DNA of 64,000 nucleotides from Limnohabitans sp. TEGF004 (GCF_027924965.1 NZ_AP027056.1:1860001-1924000), one strand, 5' to 3'. Shown: positions 52,468 through 62,937, counted from the stretch's first letter. Notes: generated by a model not told the origin, from the letters alone. Numbers and translations: made by a program.

Positions 52468-53478
52468 TTAAAAAATCTGCAGGCTGATCCAATACGCCAC
52501 GCCAGCCACAAAGGCACTGGCGGGAATCGTCAAAATCCAAGCCCACACAATGCCGCCAGCTACACCCCAACGCACGGCACTGGCGCGTTGCGTAGAGCCC
52601 ACGCCCACGATGGCACCCGTGATGGTGTGCGTCGTTGAAACGGGGATACCCAGGCCTGTCGCCAAGAACAGCGTCATGGCACCGCCTGTTTCCGCGCAAA
52701 AGCCACCCACCGGCTTGAGCTTGGTGATCTTTTGACCCATGGTCTTCACAATGCGCCAGCCACCAAACATGGTGCCCAAGCCAATCGCCATGTAGCAACT
52801 CACGATGGTCCAGCTGGGTGGTGACTTGTCCTCGGCCGAGGCATAGCCTGTGGCCAGCAGCAACATCCAAATGATGCCAATGGTTTTTTGCGCATCGTTA
52901 CCGCCGTGGCCCAAGCTGTAAGCGCCCGCAGACACCAGCTGCAAGCGACGGAACCACTTGTCCACGCGTGAAGGACGAAAGCTTCGGAAAATCCAAGCCA
53001 CCGCCACCATCATCAACGAGCCAAGTGTGAAGCCCAACAAAGGCGACACAAAAATAAACGCCACGGTCTTGAAGATGCCAGCAGAAATCAAGGCGCCCGT
53101 GCCTGCTTTGGCAATCACAGCGCCCGAAATACCACCAATCAACGCATGCGACGAACTACTGGGGATGCCGTAGTACCAAGTGATGACGTTCCAAGTGATC
53201 GCTCCCACCAGCGCCCCAAACACCACATGGGTGTCGACGATGCCGGGCTGCACGATCCCTTTGCCCACGGTGGCAGCAACGCTCAAATGGAAAATAAAAA
53301 TGGCGACGAAGTTAAAGAAGGCAGCAAACAACACGGCCTGACCGGGCTTTAACACCCCCGTTGACACCACAGTCGCAATTGAATTGGCAGCATCGTGAAA
53401 GCCGTTCATGAAATCGAACATCAGGGCCAACACTACCAACAAAGCGACCACCCAAAAGGCGGTTTGTACGGTTTCCAT
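52468..53478 (-). CDS. pit: Low-affinity inorganic phosphate transporter (Pit)
   Basis: 336-residue permease with two repeats of the PiT signature: GFHDAANSIATVVSTGVL near residue 26 and GGNDAQKTIGIIWMLL near residue 193, plus VSTTHTITGAIVGVG. Ten hydrophobic segments are consistent with the family. It lies 13 bp after its DUF47 partner, the usual arrangement. Confidence 0.92.
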   Translation of the reverse strand: METVQTAFWVVALLVVLALMFDFMNGFHDAANSIATVVSTGVLKPGQAVLFAAFFNFVAIFIFHLSVAATVGKGIVQPGIVDTHVVFGALVGAITWNVITWYYGIPSSSSHALIGGISGAVIAKAGTGALISAGIFKTVAFIFVSPLLGFTLGSLMMVAVAWIFRSFRPSRVDKWFRRLQLVSAGAYSLGHGGNDAQKTIGIIWMLLLATGYASAEDKSPPSWTIVSCYMAIGLGTMFGGWRIVKTMGQKITKLKPVGGFCAETGGAMTLFLATGLGIPVSTTHTITGAIVGVGSTQRASAVRWGVAGGIVWAWILTIPASAFVAGVAYWISLQIF

Positions 53479-53491
53479 ACGGCGCTCGTGA

Positions 53492-54139
53492 TTAAGAGTT
53501 TTCGAGGACGATGCCCTCGATCAAGTTGGCCACGTCTTCACACTTGTCCGTGATGGTTTCCAACAATTGGTAAATGGCTTTGAGTTTGATCACTTCACGC
53601 ACATCAGGCTCTTCGCGGAACAACTTGCTCATCGCGCCGCGCATCACGCGATCGGCATCTGACTCGAGCTTGTCGATTTCTTCACACGTCTTGAGGGCCG
53701 CCTCTGCCGTGTTGTGGTCAGAGATTTTTTCCAACATGTACACCGCATCGCGCAAGCGCTCGCAACACTTCAAGCTCAGGTCTGTCAAACGGACGATCTC
53801 TTCATTCATGACGCGCACGTCATACAAAGCCATGGTTTCAGCGCTGTCTTGAATCAAGTCGGCCACATCGTCCATGGTGTTGATGAGCGAGTGAATTTGC
53901 TCGCGATCGATGGGGGTGATGAAGGTTTTGTGAATCGCCACATTGCACTCGTGTGTGATGCGATCGGCGGCACGCTCAGCGTTGTCTACCTCTTGGTTGT
54001 ATTTGTCACGCAAATTGGCGTCACCGTAATTGGCCACCAAATTTGAAAAAGCATGCGCAGCTTCGACGATGCGATCAGCGTGCTGGTTGAACATGACGAA
54101 AAAATTGCCCTCGGTGGGCAGCAACTTTCCAAACAGCAT
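53492..54139 (-). CDS. DUF47 (PhoU-like) phosphate transport accessory protein
   Basis: 215-residue all-helical protein: MLFGKLLPTEGNFFVMFNQH at the N-terminus, repeated acidic metal-binding helices (CNVAIHKTFITPIDREQIHS; LINTMDDVADLIQDSAETMA; ETITDKCEDVANLIEGIVLE). DUF47 proteins regulate adjacent Pit transporters. It is the first gene of the pair. Confidence 0.92.
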   Translation of the reverse strand: MLFGKLLPTEGNFFVMFNQHADRIVEAAHAFSNLVANYGDANLRDKYNQEVDNAERAADRITHECNVAIHKTFITPIDREQIHSLINTMDDVADLIQDSAETMALYDVRVMNEEIVRLTDLSLKCCERLRDAVYMLEKISDHNTAEAALKTCEEIDKLESDADRVMRGAMSKLFREEPDVREVIKLKAIYQLLETITDKCEDVANLIEGIVLENS

Positions 54140-54200
54140 TTGGATCTCCTGTGGATGACTTATTTGTGACAGTTAAATGACACGGAAGTGTAAACCCAGC

Positions 54201-54563
54201 TCACGTGCGAAAGATGAAATACACAGCCCCCACCATGCATAACCCAGCCCACAAATAATCCAATTTCAGTGGCTCATTCAAGAAAAAGACGGAGAACGGC
54301 ACAAAGATTGCCAAAGTGATCACTTCTTGCATGATTTTGAGCTGCCCTACTTGCAAGCCCGCTTCATGAAACCCAATGCGGTTGGCCGGCACTTGCAGCA
54401 AATACTCCATCAGCGCAATGCCCCAGCTCACCAATGCCGCTGTGTACCAAGGCGAGTTGGCCAGGCTCTTGAGGTGGCTGTACCAAGCAAACGTCATGAA
54501 CACGTTGGCTGCGACCAGCAACAACACCGCTTGCAAAGCGAGGGGAATGGCAGAGAAGTTCAT
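54201..54563 (-). CDS. DUF486 family membrane protein
   Basis: 120-residue protein with four hydrophobic helices and the family segments FMTFAWYSHLKSLANSPWYT and QLKIMQEVITLAIFVPFSVF. It belongs to the drug/metabolite transporter superfamily in form; function is unknown. Confidence 0.85.
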   Translation of the reverse strand: MNFSAIPLALQAVLLLVAANVFMTFAWYSHLKSLANSPWYTAALVSWGIALMEYLLQVPANRIGFHEAGLQVGQLKIMQEVITLAIFVPFSVFFLNEPLKLDYLWAGLCMVGAVYFIFRT

Positions 54564-54597
54564 GGCAAATCCGTCGGTCGTGAGATGAAGCAGGGCC

Positions 54598-55068
54598 TCA
54601 GGCCATGCGCTGGATGGCTTGGTCTTTCACCCCAGCCAACTGCACGGCACTGACACGCTCCGGCCAAACTTCGGCCAAGGGCTGCAAGACAAAAGCACGC
54701 TCCTGCCAGCGCGGGTGGGGCAAGGTCAGCTCTTGAGTCGCTAACTCGGTGTCACCATAAAAAATGATGTCAAGGTCCAACGTGCGCGGCGCATTCTTAA
54801 AAGGTCGCTCACGCCCACTTTGCAGCTCTAGCGCTTGCAAGGCATGCAACAGCGCCAGTGGGCTGAGCTGGGTGTGAATCAAGGCCACAGCGTTGATGAA
54901 ATCTGGCCCTTGGGCCTCGTAGGGTGCGCTGCGATACAGCGACGAGGCTTTGAACAGTTGCGTCTCAGGCAAGCCCGCCACATCGCGCAAGGCTTGCTGC
55001 ACCGTGGCCACCGCATCGCCCAAGTTGGCGCCGAGGGCCACACACGCCATGACGGGTGCTGCTGACAT
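54598..55068 (-). CDS. folK: 2-amino-4-hydroxy-6-hydroxymethyldihydropteridine pyrophosphokinase
   Basis: 156-residue HPPK of folate synthesis. N-terminal VALGANLGDAVATVQQALRD, FKASSLYRSAPYEAQGPDFI, and the catalytic APRTLDLDIIFYG motif are present. It lies 14 bp after pcnB on the same strand, the common pcnB-folK order. Confidence 0.94.
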   Translation of the reverse strand: MSAAPVMACVALGANLGDAVATVQQALRDVAGLPETQLFKASSLYRSAPYEAQGPDFINAVALIHTQLSPLALLHALQALELQSGRERPFKNAPRTLDLDIIFYGDTELATQELTLPHPRWQERAFVLQPLAEVWPERVSAVQLAGVKDQAIQRMA

Positions 55069-55082
55069 GGCGAAGACTCTGC

Positions 55083-56627
55083 TTATTCGGCGGCGGGTGT
55101 ACCACCGGCTTCGCCCGTGGGCTTGCGACGGCGACGGCGGCGTTTTTTGGCGGGCGATGCGGCGCCGTCTTCGCCTTCAGGCTCTACCTCACGAAAACGT
55201 GGGTCTTCACCTTCGGGCTTGGGTGCACGACGCACCGCATGCACGCGGGGTGCGCGCTGGGCTTTTTGTTGCTCTAGTCGCACTTGCTGCAACAAGTCTT
55301 CGCGCTCGCTGTCGCTGGCCACGCTGAACTCTTGCCACCAATCCGACAAGGCTTCATCCACCTCGCCCACATCGGCACGCAAGCGCATAAAGTCAAAGCC
55401 GGCACGGAAACGCGCTTGGTCCACCAAGGTCCAAGGACCGCTGCCTGTGCGCTTTTCAAAGCGCGGCTGCATCATCCAAATTTCGCGCATGTCAGCAGCC
55501 AACTTGCCACGGCCCGACACGTCGCCAATGCGGGAATCGAACACTTCGTCAATCGCATCTTGCAGCGCGGGGAACGATGGCTGCTTGACGCTGCGATGCG
55601 CCCAGGTTTCGCGCACGTCAGACCACAACACGCAAGCTAGCAAGAAGCTAGGTGCCACAGGCTTGCCCTCGCCCACGCGACGGTCGGTGTCGTTGAGCGC
55701 GGTGGTGACAAACTGTTCGTCTGAACGGGCCACCACGATATCAAGCAGCGGGTAAATACCTTTGGCCAAGCCTTGCAGCTTGAGTTGCTGAATGCTGGCC
55801 AGCGCGTGACCGGTTTGCAAGAGCTTGAGCATTTCGTCAAACAAGCGGCTTTGCGGCACATCGGCCAGCAGCTTGGCGGCTTTCTTCAACGGAGCGGCCG
55901 TCTTAGCTTCCATCTTGAAGCCCAAGACCGAGAGCTTGGCGGCAAAACGCACCGCGCGAATCACGCGCACGGGGTCTTCACGGTAACGCGTGGCGGGGTC
56001 GCCAATCATGCGGATGACTTTTTTCTTCGCGTCGGCAATGCCGCCGTGGTAGTCGATCACGTTGCCCGTTTCAGGGTCGTAATACATGGCGTTGATGGTG
56101 AAGTCGCGGCGCGCCGCGTCTTGGTCTTGCGGGCCCCACACGTTGTCGCGCAGCACACGGCCGCTGGCATCAACAGCGTGTTTCATGTTGGCCAGCTCTT
56201 GTTTGCTGCTGCGTTCGTTGCCTTTGACTTGCTCGGCTTCGGTGTTATCTAGGTGAGCACGGAAGGTCGAGACCTCAATCACTTCATGCTCACGACCTCG
56301 GCCATACACCACGTGCACGATGCGAAAGCGTCGGCCAATGATGAAGGCGCGGCGAAATGCCGCCTTCACTTGCTCAGGCGTGGCGTTGGTGGCCACGTCA
56401 AAGTCTTTAGGTTTGAGCCCCAACAACAAGTCGCGCACGGCACCGCCCACGATGTAGGCTTCAAAGCCACGGTCTTGCAGGGTACGCACCACATTCAAGG
56501 CGCGTTCGTCCACCCAGTCGACGTTGATGCCGTGCACTTTGGCAGGCACCACATGGCGTTTGCCTAAGTTGGGCAGCGTGCTGGCGGGCGACTTGCCCAT
56601 CAGCTTGTTGATGAATTGTTTGATCAT
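55083..56627 (-). CDS. pcnB: Poly(A) polymerase I
   Basis: 514 residues from the ATG at 56627 (MIKQFINKLMGKSP). The nucleotidyltransferase signature is GGAVRDLLLGLKPKDFDVAT near residue 57, followed by RFRIVHVVYGRGREHEVIEV and RRDFTINAMYYDP. The RNA-binding region follows, and the C-terminal 100 residues are Lys/Arg-rich (KKRRRRRRKPTGEAGG). A longer open frame upstream runs through the HAD gene and is not used. Length and basic tail distinguish it from a CCA enzyme. Confidence 0.92.
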   Translation of the reverse strand: MIKQFINKLMGKSPASTLPNLGKRHVVPAKVHGINVDWVDERALNVVRTLQDRGFEAYIVGGAVRDLLLGLKPKDFDVATNATPEQVKAAFRRAFIIGRRFRIVHVVYGRGREHEVIEVSTFRAHLDNTEAEQVKGNERSSKQELANMKHAVDASGRVLRDNVWGPQDQDAARRDFTINAMYYDPETGNVIDYHGGIADAKKKVIRMIGDPATRYREDPVRVIRAVRFAAKLSVLGFKMEAKTAAPLKKAAKLLADVPQSRLFDEMLKLLQTGHALASIQQLKLQGLAKGIYPLLDIVVARSDEQFVTTALNDTDRRVGEGKPVAPSFLLACVLWSDVRETWAHRSVKQPSFPALQDAIDEVFDSRIGDVSGRGKLAADMREIWMMQPRFEKRTGSGPWTLVDQARFRAGFDFMRLRADVGEVDEALSDWWQEFSVASDSEREDLLQQVRLEQQKAQRAPRVHAVRRAPKPEGEDPRFREVEPEGEDGAASPAKKRRRRRRKPTGEAGGTPAAE

Positions 56628-57295
56628 TGTTTTGGGAACAGTTCCAAAATCGGCCAGCCTTTTTCTAAGGCCACGGCGCGCAGTGTGTCGTCGGGGTTGG
56701 TCGCCACGGGGTGGTTGACGCGCTCCAACAGGGGCAAATCGTTGCGGGAATCGCTGTAGAAGGTGGTCTCTACATCGGCCCAATCCAAGCCTTCGCGTAT
56801 GAGCCATTGTTGCAGACGTTGCACTTTGCCTTCGCGCAGGCTAGGTACGCCCAAAATTTCGTTGGTGAACCAGCCCTTGGCATCGCGCACCAACTCCACC
56901 GCAATCAGCTCGTCCACGCCAAAGGCTTTTGCAATGGGGCGGGTCACGAACTCGTTGGTGGCGGTGATGATGATGACGCGGTCACCCGCATCACGGTGCT
57001 TTTGCACCAGCGCCAGCGCTTCGGAGCGAATGGCAGGCTGAATGACTTCATGCATGAATTGCGCATGGGCCTGCGCCGCAACTTCGGGCCCACGCCGGCA
57101 AAACGCCTCAGACGCAAAACGCACGTAGTCGTGAATATCTAAAGTGCCTGCTTGGTAGTGGGCATAAAACTCGTCGTTGCGCTTGATGAACGCATCACGT
57201 TCGTGCCAACCCAAACGCACGGTGAACTCACCCCACGATTGGTCCGAGTCAATGGGCAACAAAGTGTGGTCGAGGTCAAATAAGGCGAGTTTCAT
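56624..57295 (-). CDS. HAD-family phosphatase, SerB-like
   Basis: 223-residue HAD hydrolase, subfamily IB. Motif I is FDLDHTLLP near residue 7, motif II ITATNEFVTRP, and motif III YSDSRNDLPLLE with Lys in SLREGKVQRL. Histidinol-phosphate and phosphoserine phosphatases are candidates; the substrate is not determined. Its ATG overlaps the hda stop and its stop overlaps the pcnB start. Confidence 0.86.
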   Translation of the reverse strand: MKLALFDLDHTLLPIDSDQSWGEFTVRLGWHERDAFIKRNDEFYAHYQAGTLDIHDYVRFASEAFCRRGPEVAAQAHAQFMHEVIQPAIRSEALALVQKHRDAGDRVIIITATNEFVTRPIAKAFGVDELIAVELVRDAKGWFTNEILGVPSLREGKVQRLQQWLIREGLDWADVETTFYSDSRNDLPLLERVNHPVATNPDDTLRAVALEKGWPILELFPKQ

Positions 57296-57981
57296 CACAT
57301 GGCTTCCAGCATGGCTTTGATCAACGGGATGGTGATGGCGCGTTGCGTTTGCAGGGCATAGCCATCGAGTTGATCGAGGAGTTGAATGAGGCTGCTGAGG
57401 TCGCGGCTGAAGCGGTTGAGCATGAAGTCCATCACCTCATCGCTCAAGAACACACCTCGGTCGTCGGCCTGTTGGCGCAGCACGGCGCGGCGCTCAGGCT
57501 CGCTGAGCACCTGCAATTGAAAAATATGGCCCCAGCCCAAACGGGTGCGCAGGTCTTCGCGCAGGGCCAAGTCGCTGGGCGGCACATTGCCAGCAGCCAA
57601 CACCCAACGCTGCTGGCCATCGCTGGGCGTGGTGGCGTTCACAAACCAATTGAAGGCGGCGTGCTGCTGCACAGCGGTGTAGAGGTGCACGTCGTCCAAG
57701 ATGACCACGCGCCATGACTCTTCAAACGCGGTGGGTTCTGCCACTGACGCATCCATCCAACCAACGGCGCAGCCTTGATCGCGCAAGCTGGCTTGCACGG
57801 CACGCAGCAAATGGGTTTTGCCACTGCCACCCTCGCCCCACACATACGTGGGCACGGGTGAGCGTTTGTCGTTACCCACCCACAGTTGCAAGTGCTGCAA
57901 CGCTGCTTGATTGGGGCCTGCGAAAAAGTTTTTGAGCGTCGGGCCGGGGGCCAAACCAATGTCGAGTGCGATTTGCTTCAT
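57295..57981 (-). CDS. hda: DnaA regulatory inactivator Hda
   Basis: 228-residue AAA+ protein related to DnaA domain III. N-terminal MKQIALDIGLAPGPTLKNFF includes the clamp-binding QIALDIG motif, Walker A is GEGGSGKTH, Walker B VVILDDVHL. It stimulates DnaA-ATP hydrolysis with the beta clamp. The ATG at 57981 is preferred; a GTG two codons earlier follows the previous stop directly. Confidence 0.92.
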   Translation of the reverse strand: MKQIALDIGLAPGPTLKNFFAGPNQAALQHLQLWVGNDKRSPVPTYVWGEGGSGKTHLLRAVQASLRDQGCAVGWMDASVAEPTAFEESWRVVILDDVHLYTAVQQHAAFNWFVNATTPSDGQQRWVLAAGNVPPSDLALREDLRTRLGWGHIFQLQVLSEPERRAVLRQQADDRGVFLSDEVMDFMLNRFSRDLSSLIQLLDQLDGYALQTQRAITIPLIKAMLEAM

Positions 57982-57987
57982 CTGCAC

Positions 57988-59061
57988 TCAAACACCACGG
58001 TACAAAGCGCTGGCTTGGTACTGCGCACGCAAGCGGCGAATGGCCACCAGCAAGACGGCGCTAGCGGGCAAAGCCACCAACACGCCGACAAAACCAAACA
58101 ACTGGCCAAAGGCCATCAAAGCAAAAATCACATGCAGCGGGTGCAAGCCAATGCGCTCACCCACCAAGCGGGGCGTGAGCACAAAACTCTCAATGAGTTG
58201 GCCCAAGCCATAGACCACTGCCACCATCAGCAAAGCTTCGCTGGGCGCAAACTGCAACACACCCGCCAGAACTGCCAAAGCCAAACCCACGCCATAGCCC
58301 ACGTACGGCACGAACACCGCCAAGCCTGTGAATACGCCAATCGGGAATGCCAGCTCCAAGCCAAAGGCCCACAAGGCCACGCTGTAATACACAGCCAACA
58401 AGGCCATGACCGACAACTGGCCACGCAGGTATTGGCCCAGCACTTCGTCGCATTCGTTCACAAAACTGTCGTATGTACCCCGTGCAGGCATGGGCACCAA
58501 GGCTTCCACATGGCGCACCAAACGCTGCCAATCGACCAACAAATAAAACAGCACAACGGGTATCAAGATCAAATTGCCCACCACCGCCAAGGCCACGCTG
58601 CCACCAATGCGCAGCGAAGTCAGCGCTTGTCTGAAGCCATCGTCAAACGAGGTGCTGAAGGTTTGGAGCACAAAGGCTTTGATGCTGGCACTGTCCAACA
58701 TGACCGGAATACCTTTGGCCTGCAGCCAAGGAGCGATGTCGCTTTGCAAGCGCTCAATCAACACAGGTACTTGGTCGCGCATGCGGGGCAGTTCATTAGC
58801 CAAGATGGGGATCAACAAGGTGAACAAGGCCACCAGCAGCAGCAAAAACACCACTTCCACCAACACGACCGCCACCAAACGGGGCAAACGCCCACCAAAC
58901 ACACGCTGGAGACTTCGCACCATCGGGCTCAGTACATAAGCCAACACGGCAGCCACCACAAACGGCATCAGCACAGGGCCCAGCAACCACAGCACAAGCG
59001 CAGTCACGCCGGCGAGGCCAGTCCAAGCGAGGGCGTGTTGTTGTGCGGGGGTGAATTGCAT
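57988..59061 (-). CDS. AI-2E family (PerM-like) membrane protein
   Basis: 357 residues with about eight helices. C-terminal segments [20 protein letters not shown] and [18 protein letters not shown] are typical of the family, which includes proposed autoinducer exporters and Na+/H+ antiporters. The ATG at 59061 is preferred; upstream codons overlap the divergent purM leader. The specific cargo is unknown. Confidence 0.85.
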   Translation of the reverse strand: MQFTPAQQHALAWTGLAGVTALVLWLLGPVLMPFVVAAVLAYVLSPMVRSLQRVFGGRLPRLVAVVLVEVVFLLLLVALFTLLIPILANELPRMRDQVPVLIERLQSDIAPWLQAKGIPVMLDSASIKAFVLQTFSTSFDDGFRQALTSLRIGGSVALAVVGNLILIPVVLFYLLVDWQRLVRHVEALVPMPARGTYDSFVNECDEVLGQYLRGQLSVMALLAVYYSVALWAFGLELAFPIGVFTGLAVFVPYVGYGVGLALAVLAGVLQFAPSEALLMVAVVYGLGQLIESFVLTPRLVGERIGLHPLHVIFALMAFGQLFGFVGVLVALPASAVLLVAIRRLRAQYQASALYRGV

Positions 59062-59143
59062 ACAGCGTGTGAAGGTGATGGCTTTAAAATTACCGCTTGA
59101 TTCTATCGGCGCACACCTTGCAGCGCCCCAGCACCTCATCAAT

Positions 59144-60172
59144 ATGAACAAACCCCTCTCCTACAAAGACGCCGGCGTCGACATCGTCGCAGGCGATGCA
59201 TTGGTCGAACGCATCAAACCCTTGGCCAAGAAAACCATGCGCGAGGGCGTGTTGGCAGGCATCGGCGGTTTTGGCGCCTTGTTTGAAGTGCCCAAGCGCT
59301 ACAAAGAACCTGTGCTGGTGAGTGGCACTGACGGCGTGGGCACCAAGCTCAAGCTGGCCTTTGAATGGCAAATGCACGACACCGTGGGCATCGACTTGGT
59401 GGCCATGAGCGTGAACGACGTGTTGGTGCAAGGCGCTGAACCCCTGTTCTTCCTCGACTACTTTGCGTGCGGCAAATTGCACATCGACACCGCCGCTGCG
59501 GTGGTGGGCGGCATTGCCAAAGGCTGCGAGTTGTCAGGCTGCGCCCTGATTGGCGGCGAAACCGCTGAAATGCCCGGCATGTACCCAGACGGCGAATACG
59601 ACCTCGCCGGCTTTGCCGTGGGTGCGGTGGAAAAATCCAAAATCTTGACCGGCCAAAACGTCAAGCCAGGCGATGTAGTGCTCGGCTTGGCTTCGGCTGG
59701 CGTGCACTCCAACGGCTTCTCATTGGTACGCAAGGTGATTGACCGCGCAGGCGCCAACGCCCCCGCCACCTTGGACGGCAAGCCGTTCAAAGAAGCCATC
59801 ATGGCCCCTACCCGCTTGTATGTGAAGAGCGTGTTGGCGGCTTTGGCCGAGACCCCCATCAAAGCCCTCGCCCACATCACCGGTGGCGGCTTGTTAGAAA
59901 ACATCCCACGCGTGTTGCCCGAAGGCACCGCCGCTCACCTGACAAAAGGCAGCTGGCCGCAAACCGAGCTGTTTGCTTGGTTGCAAAACACAGCGGGCAT
60001 TGACGACATCGAAATGAACCGCACTTTCAACAACGGCATTGGCATGGTGGTGGTCATTGACGCCGCCCACGCAGTTGCTTGCGCCGAGGTCCTGAAGGCC
60101 CATGGCGAACAAGTGCACACCATTGGCGTGATTGCAGAACTGGGTGATGGCCCTGCGGTGGTGGTGGCTTAA
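59144..60172 (+). CDS. purM: Phosphoribosylformylglycinamidine cyclo-ligase
   Basis: 342-residue AIR synthetase of purine biosynthesis. Key segments: [55 protein letters not shown] and [15 protein letters not shown]. The ATG at 59144 begins the typical [11 protein letters not shown]; upstream codons to 59051 overlap the divergent gene. Confidence 0.96.
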   Translation: MNKPLSYKDAGVDIVAGDALVERIKPLAKKTMREGVLAGIGGFGALFEVPKRYKEPVLVSGTDGVGTKLKLAFEWQMHDTVGIDLVAMSVNDVLVQGAEPLFFLDYFACGKLHIDTAAAVVGGIAKGCELSGCALIGGETAEMPGMYPDGEYDLAGFAVGAVEKSKILTGQNVKPGDVVLGLASAGVHSNGFSLVRKVIDRAGANAPATLDGKPFKEAIMAPTRLYVKSVLAALAETPIKALAHITGGGLLENIPRVLPEGTAAHLTKGSWPQTELFAWLQNTAGIDDIEMNRTFNNGIGMVVVIDAAHAVACAEVLKAHGEQVHTIGVIAELGDGPAVVVA

Positions 60173-60199
60173 ACAGCCAGAACTCGGACCCCACTCAGC

Positions 60200-60225
60200 A
60201 AAAGACCCGCTGTAGCGGGTCTTTT
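60200..60225. terminator. Terminator after purM
   Basis: AAAAGACCCGC-TGTA-GCGGGTCTTTT is a perfect stem with flanking A and T tracts, bidirectional between convergent purM and the SirB1-like gene. Confidence 0.93.
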
Positions 60226-60258
60226 GCTTTTCTGAACAGGCTAGGTTGTCCCGTGCAT

Positions 60259-60984
60259 TCAATCTTGGTCGTCGACCGAGGGCAACAACACCATCAACCT
60301 TTGCCTCACCAACAGCAATCGCTCTGGGTCTTGATGCGAGGTGTAGACCTCTTCCAAGTTACGCAACATGCGCGCCACGATTTCGCGTGGCGTGGCGGCG
60401 CGTAAATAGTGTTTGAGCAATTCGTCCGACACATGGCCATCACGCAACAAGCCCGACTCGGCATGCAAAGGCACCAAGCGCTCGGACAAATCTTCTTTGC
60501 TGAGCGACTCACCCGTGAATGGGTCAATCACCACCTGCCCTTCGTTCGGGAAAGGCAAACGAACTTTGACTAAGAAGTGCCCCGGAAAGCCTACACCTTG
60601 CGCACGCAGCCCGATGCTTTGCGCCAGCTCTAGCCACAACACCGCCAAGCTGATAGGAATACCACGGCGCGTGCGCAGCATGACATGCAAGTAGCTGTTG
60701 TCGGGGTCGTAGTAGTTGTTGAGGTTGCCGCTGAAACCATGTTCCTCAAAAAAGAACTTATTGAGCAAGCGCAGCTTCTGCAAGGCACCTGCATCTGAGG
60801 GCAAGCGTTGTTTGAGGCGACTGCTGAGCTGATCCACCAGATCCAGCACCTCTTGAATATCTAGCTCTGGGTATTCGTCTTGAGCCAAACTGGCGGCGGC
60901 TTCGAGCAAAGGAAACTGCTCGTCGCTTTGCACCAAGGACGCAAAGTATTCCAAGGCGGTGGGTACTTCGAGTTTGAAATCCAT
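60259..60984 (-). CDS. SirB1 family (transglutaminase-like) protein
   Basis: 241 residues with an N-terminal helical region and a transglutaminase-like core: LRTRRGIPISLAVLWLELAQ, GVGFPGHFLVKVRL and VIDPFTGESLSKEDL. It resembles YchA/SirB1, whose role is not well defined. Confidence 0.87.
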   Translation of the reverse strand: MDFKLEVPTALEYFASLVQSDEQFPLLEAAASLAQDEYPELDIQEVLDLVDQLSSRLKQRLPSDAGALQKLRLLNKFFFEEHGFSGNLNNYYDPDNSYLHVMLRTRRGIPISLAVLWLELAQSIGLRAQGVGFPGHFLVKVRLPFPNEGQVVIDPFTGESLSKEDLSERLVPLHAESGLLRDGHVSDELLKHYLRAATPREIVARMLRNLEEVYTSHQDPERLLLVRQRLMVLLPSVDDQD

Positions 60985-60999
60985 AGCTCTGCCCCTTTT

Positions 61000-62565
61000 T
61001 TATCGACGCAACAACGCACGCAGTTTCAAGCCTGTGATGGCGAGTGTGGCGAAGTACAACAATGCACTCATAGCCAGCACACCTGCCATCAGTCCCACGC
61101 GCAAGAGCGGCGTGGCGTGCAAAGCCGTCCAATCCCAATGCTGGGCCGACCACCACAGCCATGCGCCCAGAACAGCACAGGCCACCAACACTTGCAGCAC
61201 AAAGCGCAACCAACCCTCGCTCATCACATACGTGCCATTCTTGCGCAAGCCCCACAGCAGCCAAGCAGCATTGACCAAGGCTCCCAAGCCAATTGACAAG
61301 GCCAAGCCAGCATGCGCGAAGTATGGAACCAATGCCACGTTAAACAACTGCGTAATGATCAGCACCACCACGGCAATGCGCACCGGCGTGCGAATGTCTT
61401 GACTGGCGTAATAGCCAGGCGCCAGCACCTTGATGGCCACCAGCCCGAGCAAGCCTACGCCGTAGCCCATCAGCGCCAGTGTGGTTTGCTGCACATCGTG
61501 GGCACTAAATGCGCCGTAGTTATAAAGAACAGCGACCAAGGCCTTAGAAAAAATCAGCAAGGCCAAGGCACACGGCAGCGCCAGCAGCAGCACTAGGCGC
61601 AAGCCCCAGTCAAGCATGTCTGAATATTTGGCAGTGTCGTTGGCCGCCTTCGCCGCCGACAGCTGAGGCATCAGCACCACGCCTAAAGCCACGCCTAGCA
61701 AGGCGGTGGGGAACTCCATCAAACGGTCTGCATAACTGAGCCAACTCACACTACCAGCCATGAGGTGCGAGGCGATTTGCGTGTTGATGAGCAAAGAAAT
61801 CTGCGCCACGCTCACGCCCAGCAAAGCAGGCACCATCAGCTGCAAGATGCGTTTGGGGCCTTCGCCGCCCCAAGCCTCGCGCACCGCACGCCAGCTGAGG
61901 CCCATGCGGGGCAACATACCCAAACGACGCAACGCCAAAAGCTGAATACTGAGCTGGGCCACACCGCCCAGCATCACGCCCACGGCCAAGGCATAAATCG
62001 GGGGCACACCCAAAGTTCCAAACCATGGGCCGCCCCACCATGCAGCGGCAATCATGGACACGTTCAGCAACACAGGCGTGGCAGCTGGCACAGCAAAACG
62101 CTTCCAAGTGTTGAGTACCCCTGCGGCCAAAGCCACCAACGACATAAAAGCGATGTACGGAAACATAAAGCGCGTCATCACCACCGCCACTTCAAAACCC
62201 TCGGGCGACTGCTGCAAACCACTGGCCATGGCCCACACCAACCAAGGTGCAGCCAAAACGCCAAACACTGAAGTGATGAACAAGGCCCAAATCAGCAGGG
62301 TGGCCACTTGGTTGATCAACACATGGGTGGCGTCATCACCATGCTGTTGGCGGCTGGCGGCCAACACGGGCACAAAGGCTTGGCTGAAGGCACCTTCGGC
62401 AAACAGACGTCGGAACAAATTGGGGATGCGAAACGCCACATTGAAGGCGTCGGTCAGGGCGCTGGCCCCAAAGGTCGAGGCAATCAGCAGTTCGCGCATC
62501 AGCCCAGTGATGCGGGAAACCAGGGTCAAGCCCGAGACAATGGAGGCAGATTTGAACAGTGACAC
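61000..62565 (-). CDS. murJ: Lipid II flippase MurJ
   Basis: 521-residue MATE-like flippase with about 14 helices. The N-terminus SLFKSASIVSGLTLVSRITG LMRE and FNVAFRIPNLFRRLFAEGAF-SQAF are invariant MurJ features (spacing marks added for reading). I choose the GTG at 62565, which gives the usual N-terminus; in-frame ATGs at 62613/62610 would run into the rpsT promoter region. Confidence 0.92.
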   Translation of the reverse strand: MSLFKSASIVSGLTLVSRITGLMRELLIASTFGASALTDAFNVAFRIPNLFRRLFAEGAFSQAFVPVLAASRQQHGDDATHVLINQVATLLIWALFITSVFGVLAAPWLVWAMASGLQQSPEGFEVAVVMTRFMFPYIAFMSLVALAAGVLNTWKRFAVPAATPVLLNVSMIAAAWWGGPWFGTLGVPPIYALAVGVMLGGVAQLSIQLLALRRLGMLPRMGLSWRAVREAWGGEGPKRILQLMVPALLGVSVAQISLLINTQIASHLMAGSVSWLSYADRLMEFPTALLGVALGVVLMPQLSAAKAANDTAKYSDMLDWGLRLVLLLALPCALALLIFSKALVAVLYNYGAFSAHDVQQTTLALMGYGVGLLGLVAIKVLAPGYYASQDIRTPVRIAVVVLIITQLFNVALVPYFAHAGLALSIGLGALVNAAWLLWGLRKNGTYVMSEGWLRFVLQVLVACAVLGAWLWWSAQHWDWTALHATPLLRVGLMAGVLAMSALLYFATLAITGLKLRALLRR

Positions 62566-62637
62566 GTGATGAGTGTAGCGATTTGCTACAATCGCAGGCT
62601 TTGCTGACATCATCCTCAGACACATAAGGAAACTATC
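62566..62637 (+). promoter_or_regulatory. murJ / rpsT divergent promoter region
   Basis: A good -10-like TACAAT at 62587-62592 lies 46 bp before the rpsT ATG; no clear -35 element was found. AAGGA precedes the rpsT start. S20 autoregulates its own translation in enteric bacteria; no such site can be shown here. Confidence 0.45.
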
Positions 62638-62937
62638 ATGGCTTCAGCCAAACCCAAGAAAAAGAACCCACGCCTGGCATCAGGCCGTAAACGCGTCCGT
62701 CAGGACATCAAAATCAACGCTGCCAACACATCGTTGCGCTCGAAGTACCGCACTGCGGTGAAGAACGTCGAAAAAGCTGTCATCGCTGGCGACAAAACCA
62801 AAGCTACCGAACTGTTTGCCAAGATGCAAGCGGTTGTGGACACGATTGCTGACAAAGGCATCTTCCACAAAAACAAAGCAGCTCGCGATAAGAGCCGCTT
62901 GTCTACCAAGGTGAAAGCCTTGGCACTCGCCGCCTAA
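62638..62937 (+). CDS. rpsT: 30S ribosomal protein S20
   Basis: 99-residue basic protein, [20 protein letters not shown] at the N-terminus, then [19 protein letters not shown] and [20 protein letters not shown], all S20 hallmarks. It is divergent from murJ, a common arrangement in this group. Confidence 0.97.
   Translation: MASAKPKKKNPRLASGRKRVRQDIKINAANTSLRSKYRTAVKNVEKAVIAGDKTKATELFAKMQAVVDTIADKGIFHKNKAARDKSRLSTKVKALALAA

Noticed and set aside
56628..56807. Longer N-terminus for poly(A) polymerase
   Set aside because: The extra 60 residues are in the HAD phosphatase coding region and are Arg-rich without family resemblance.
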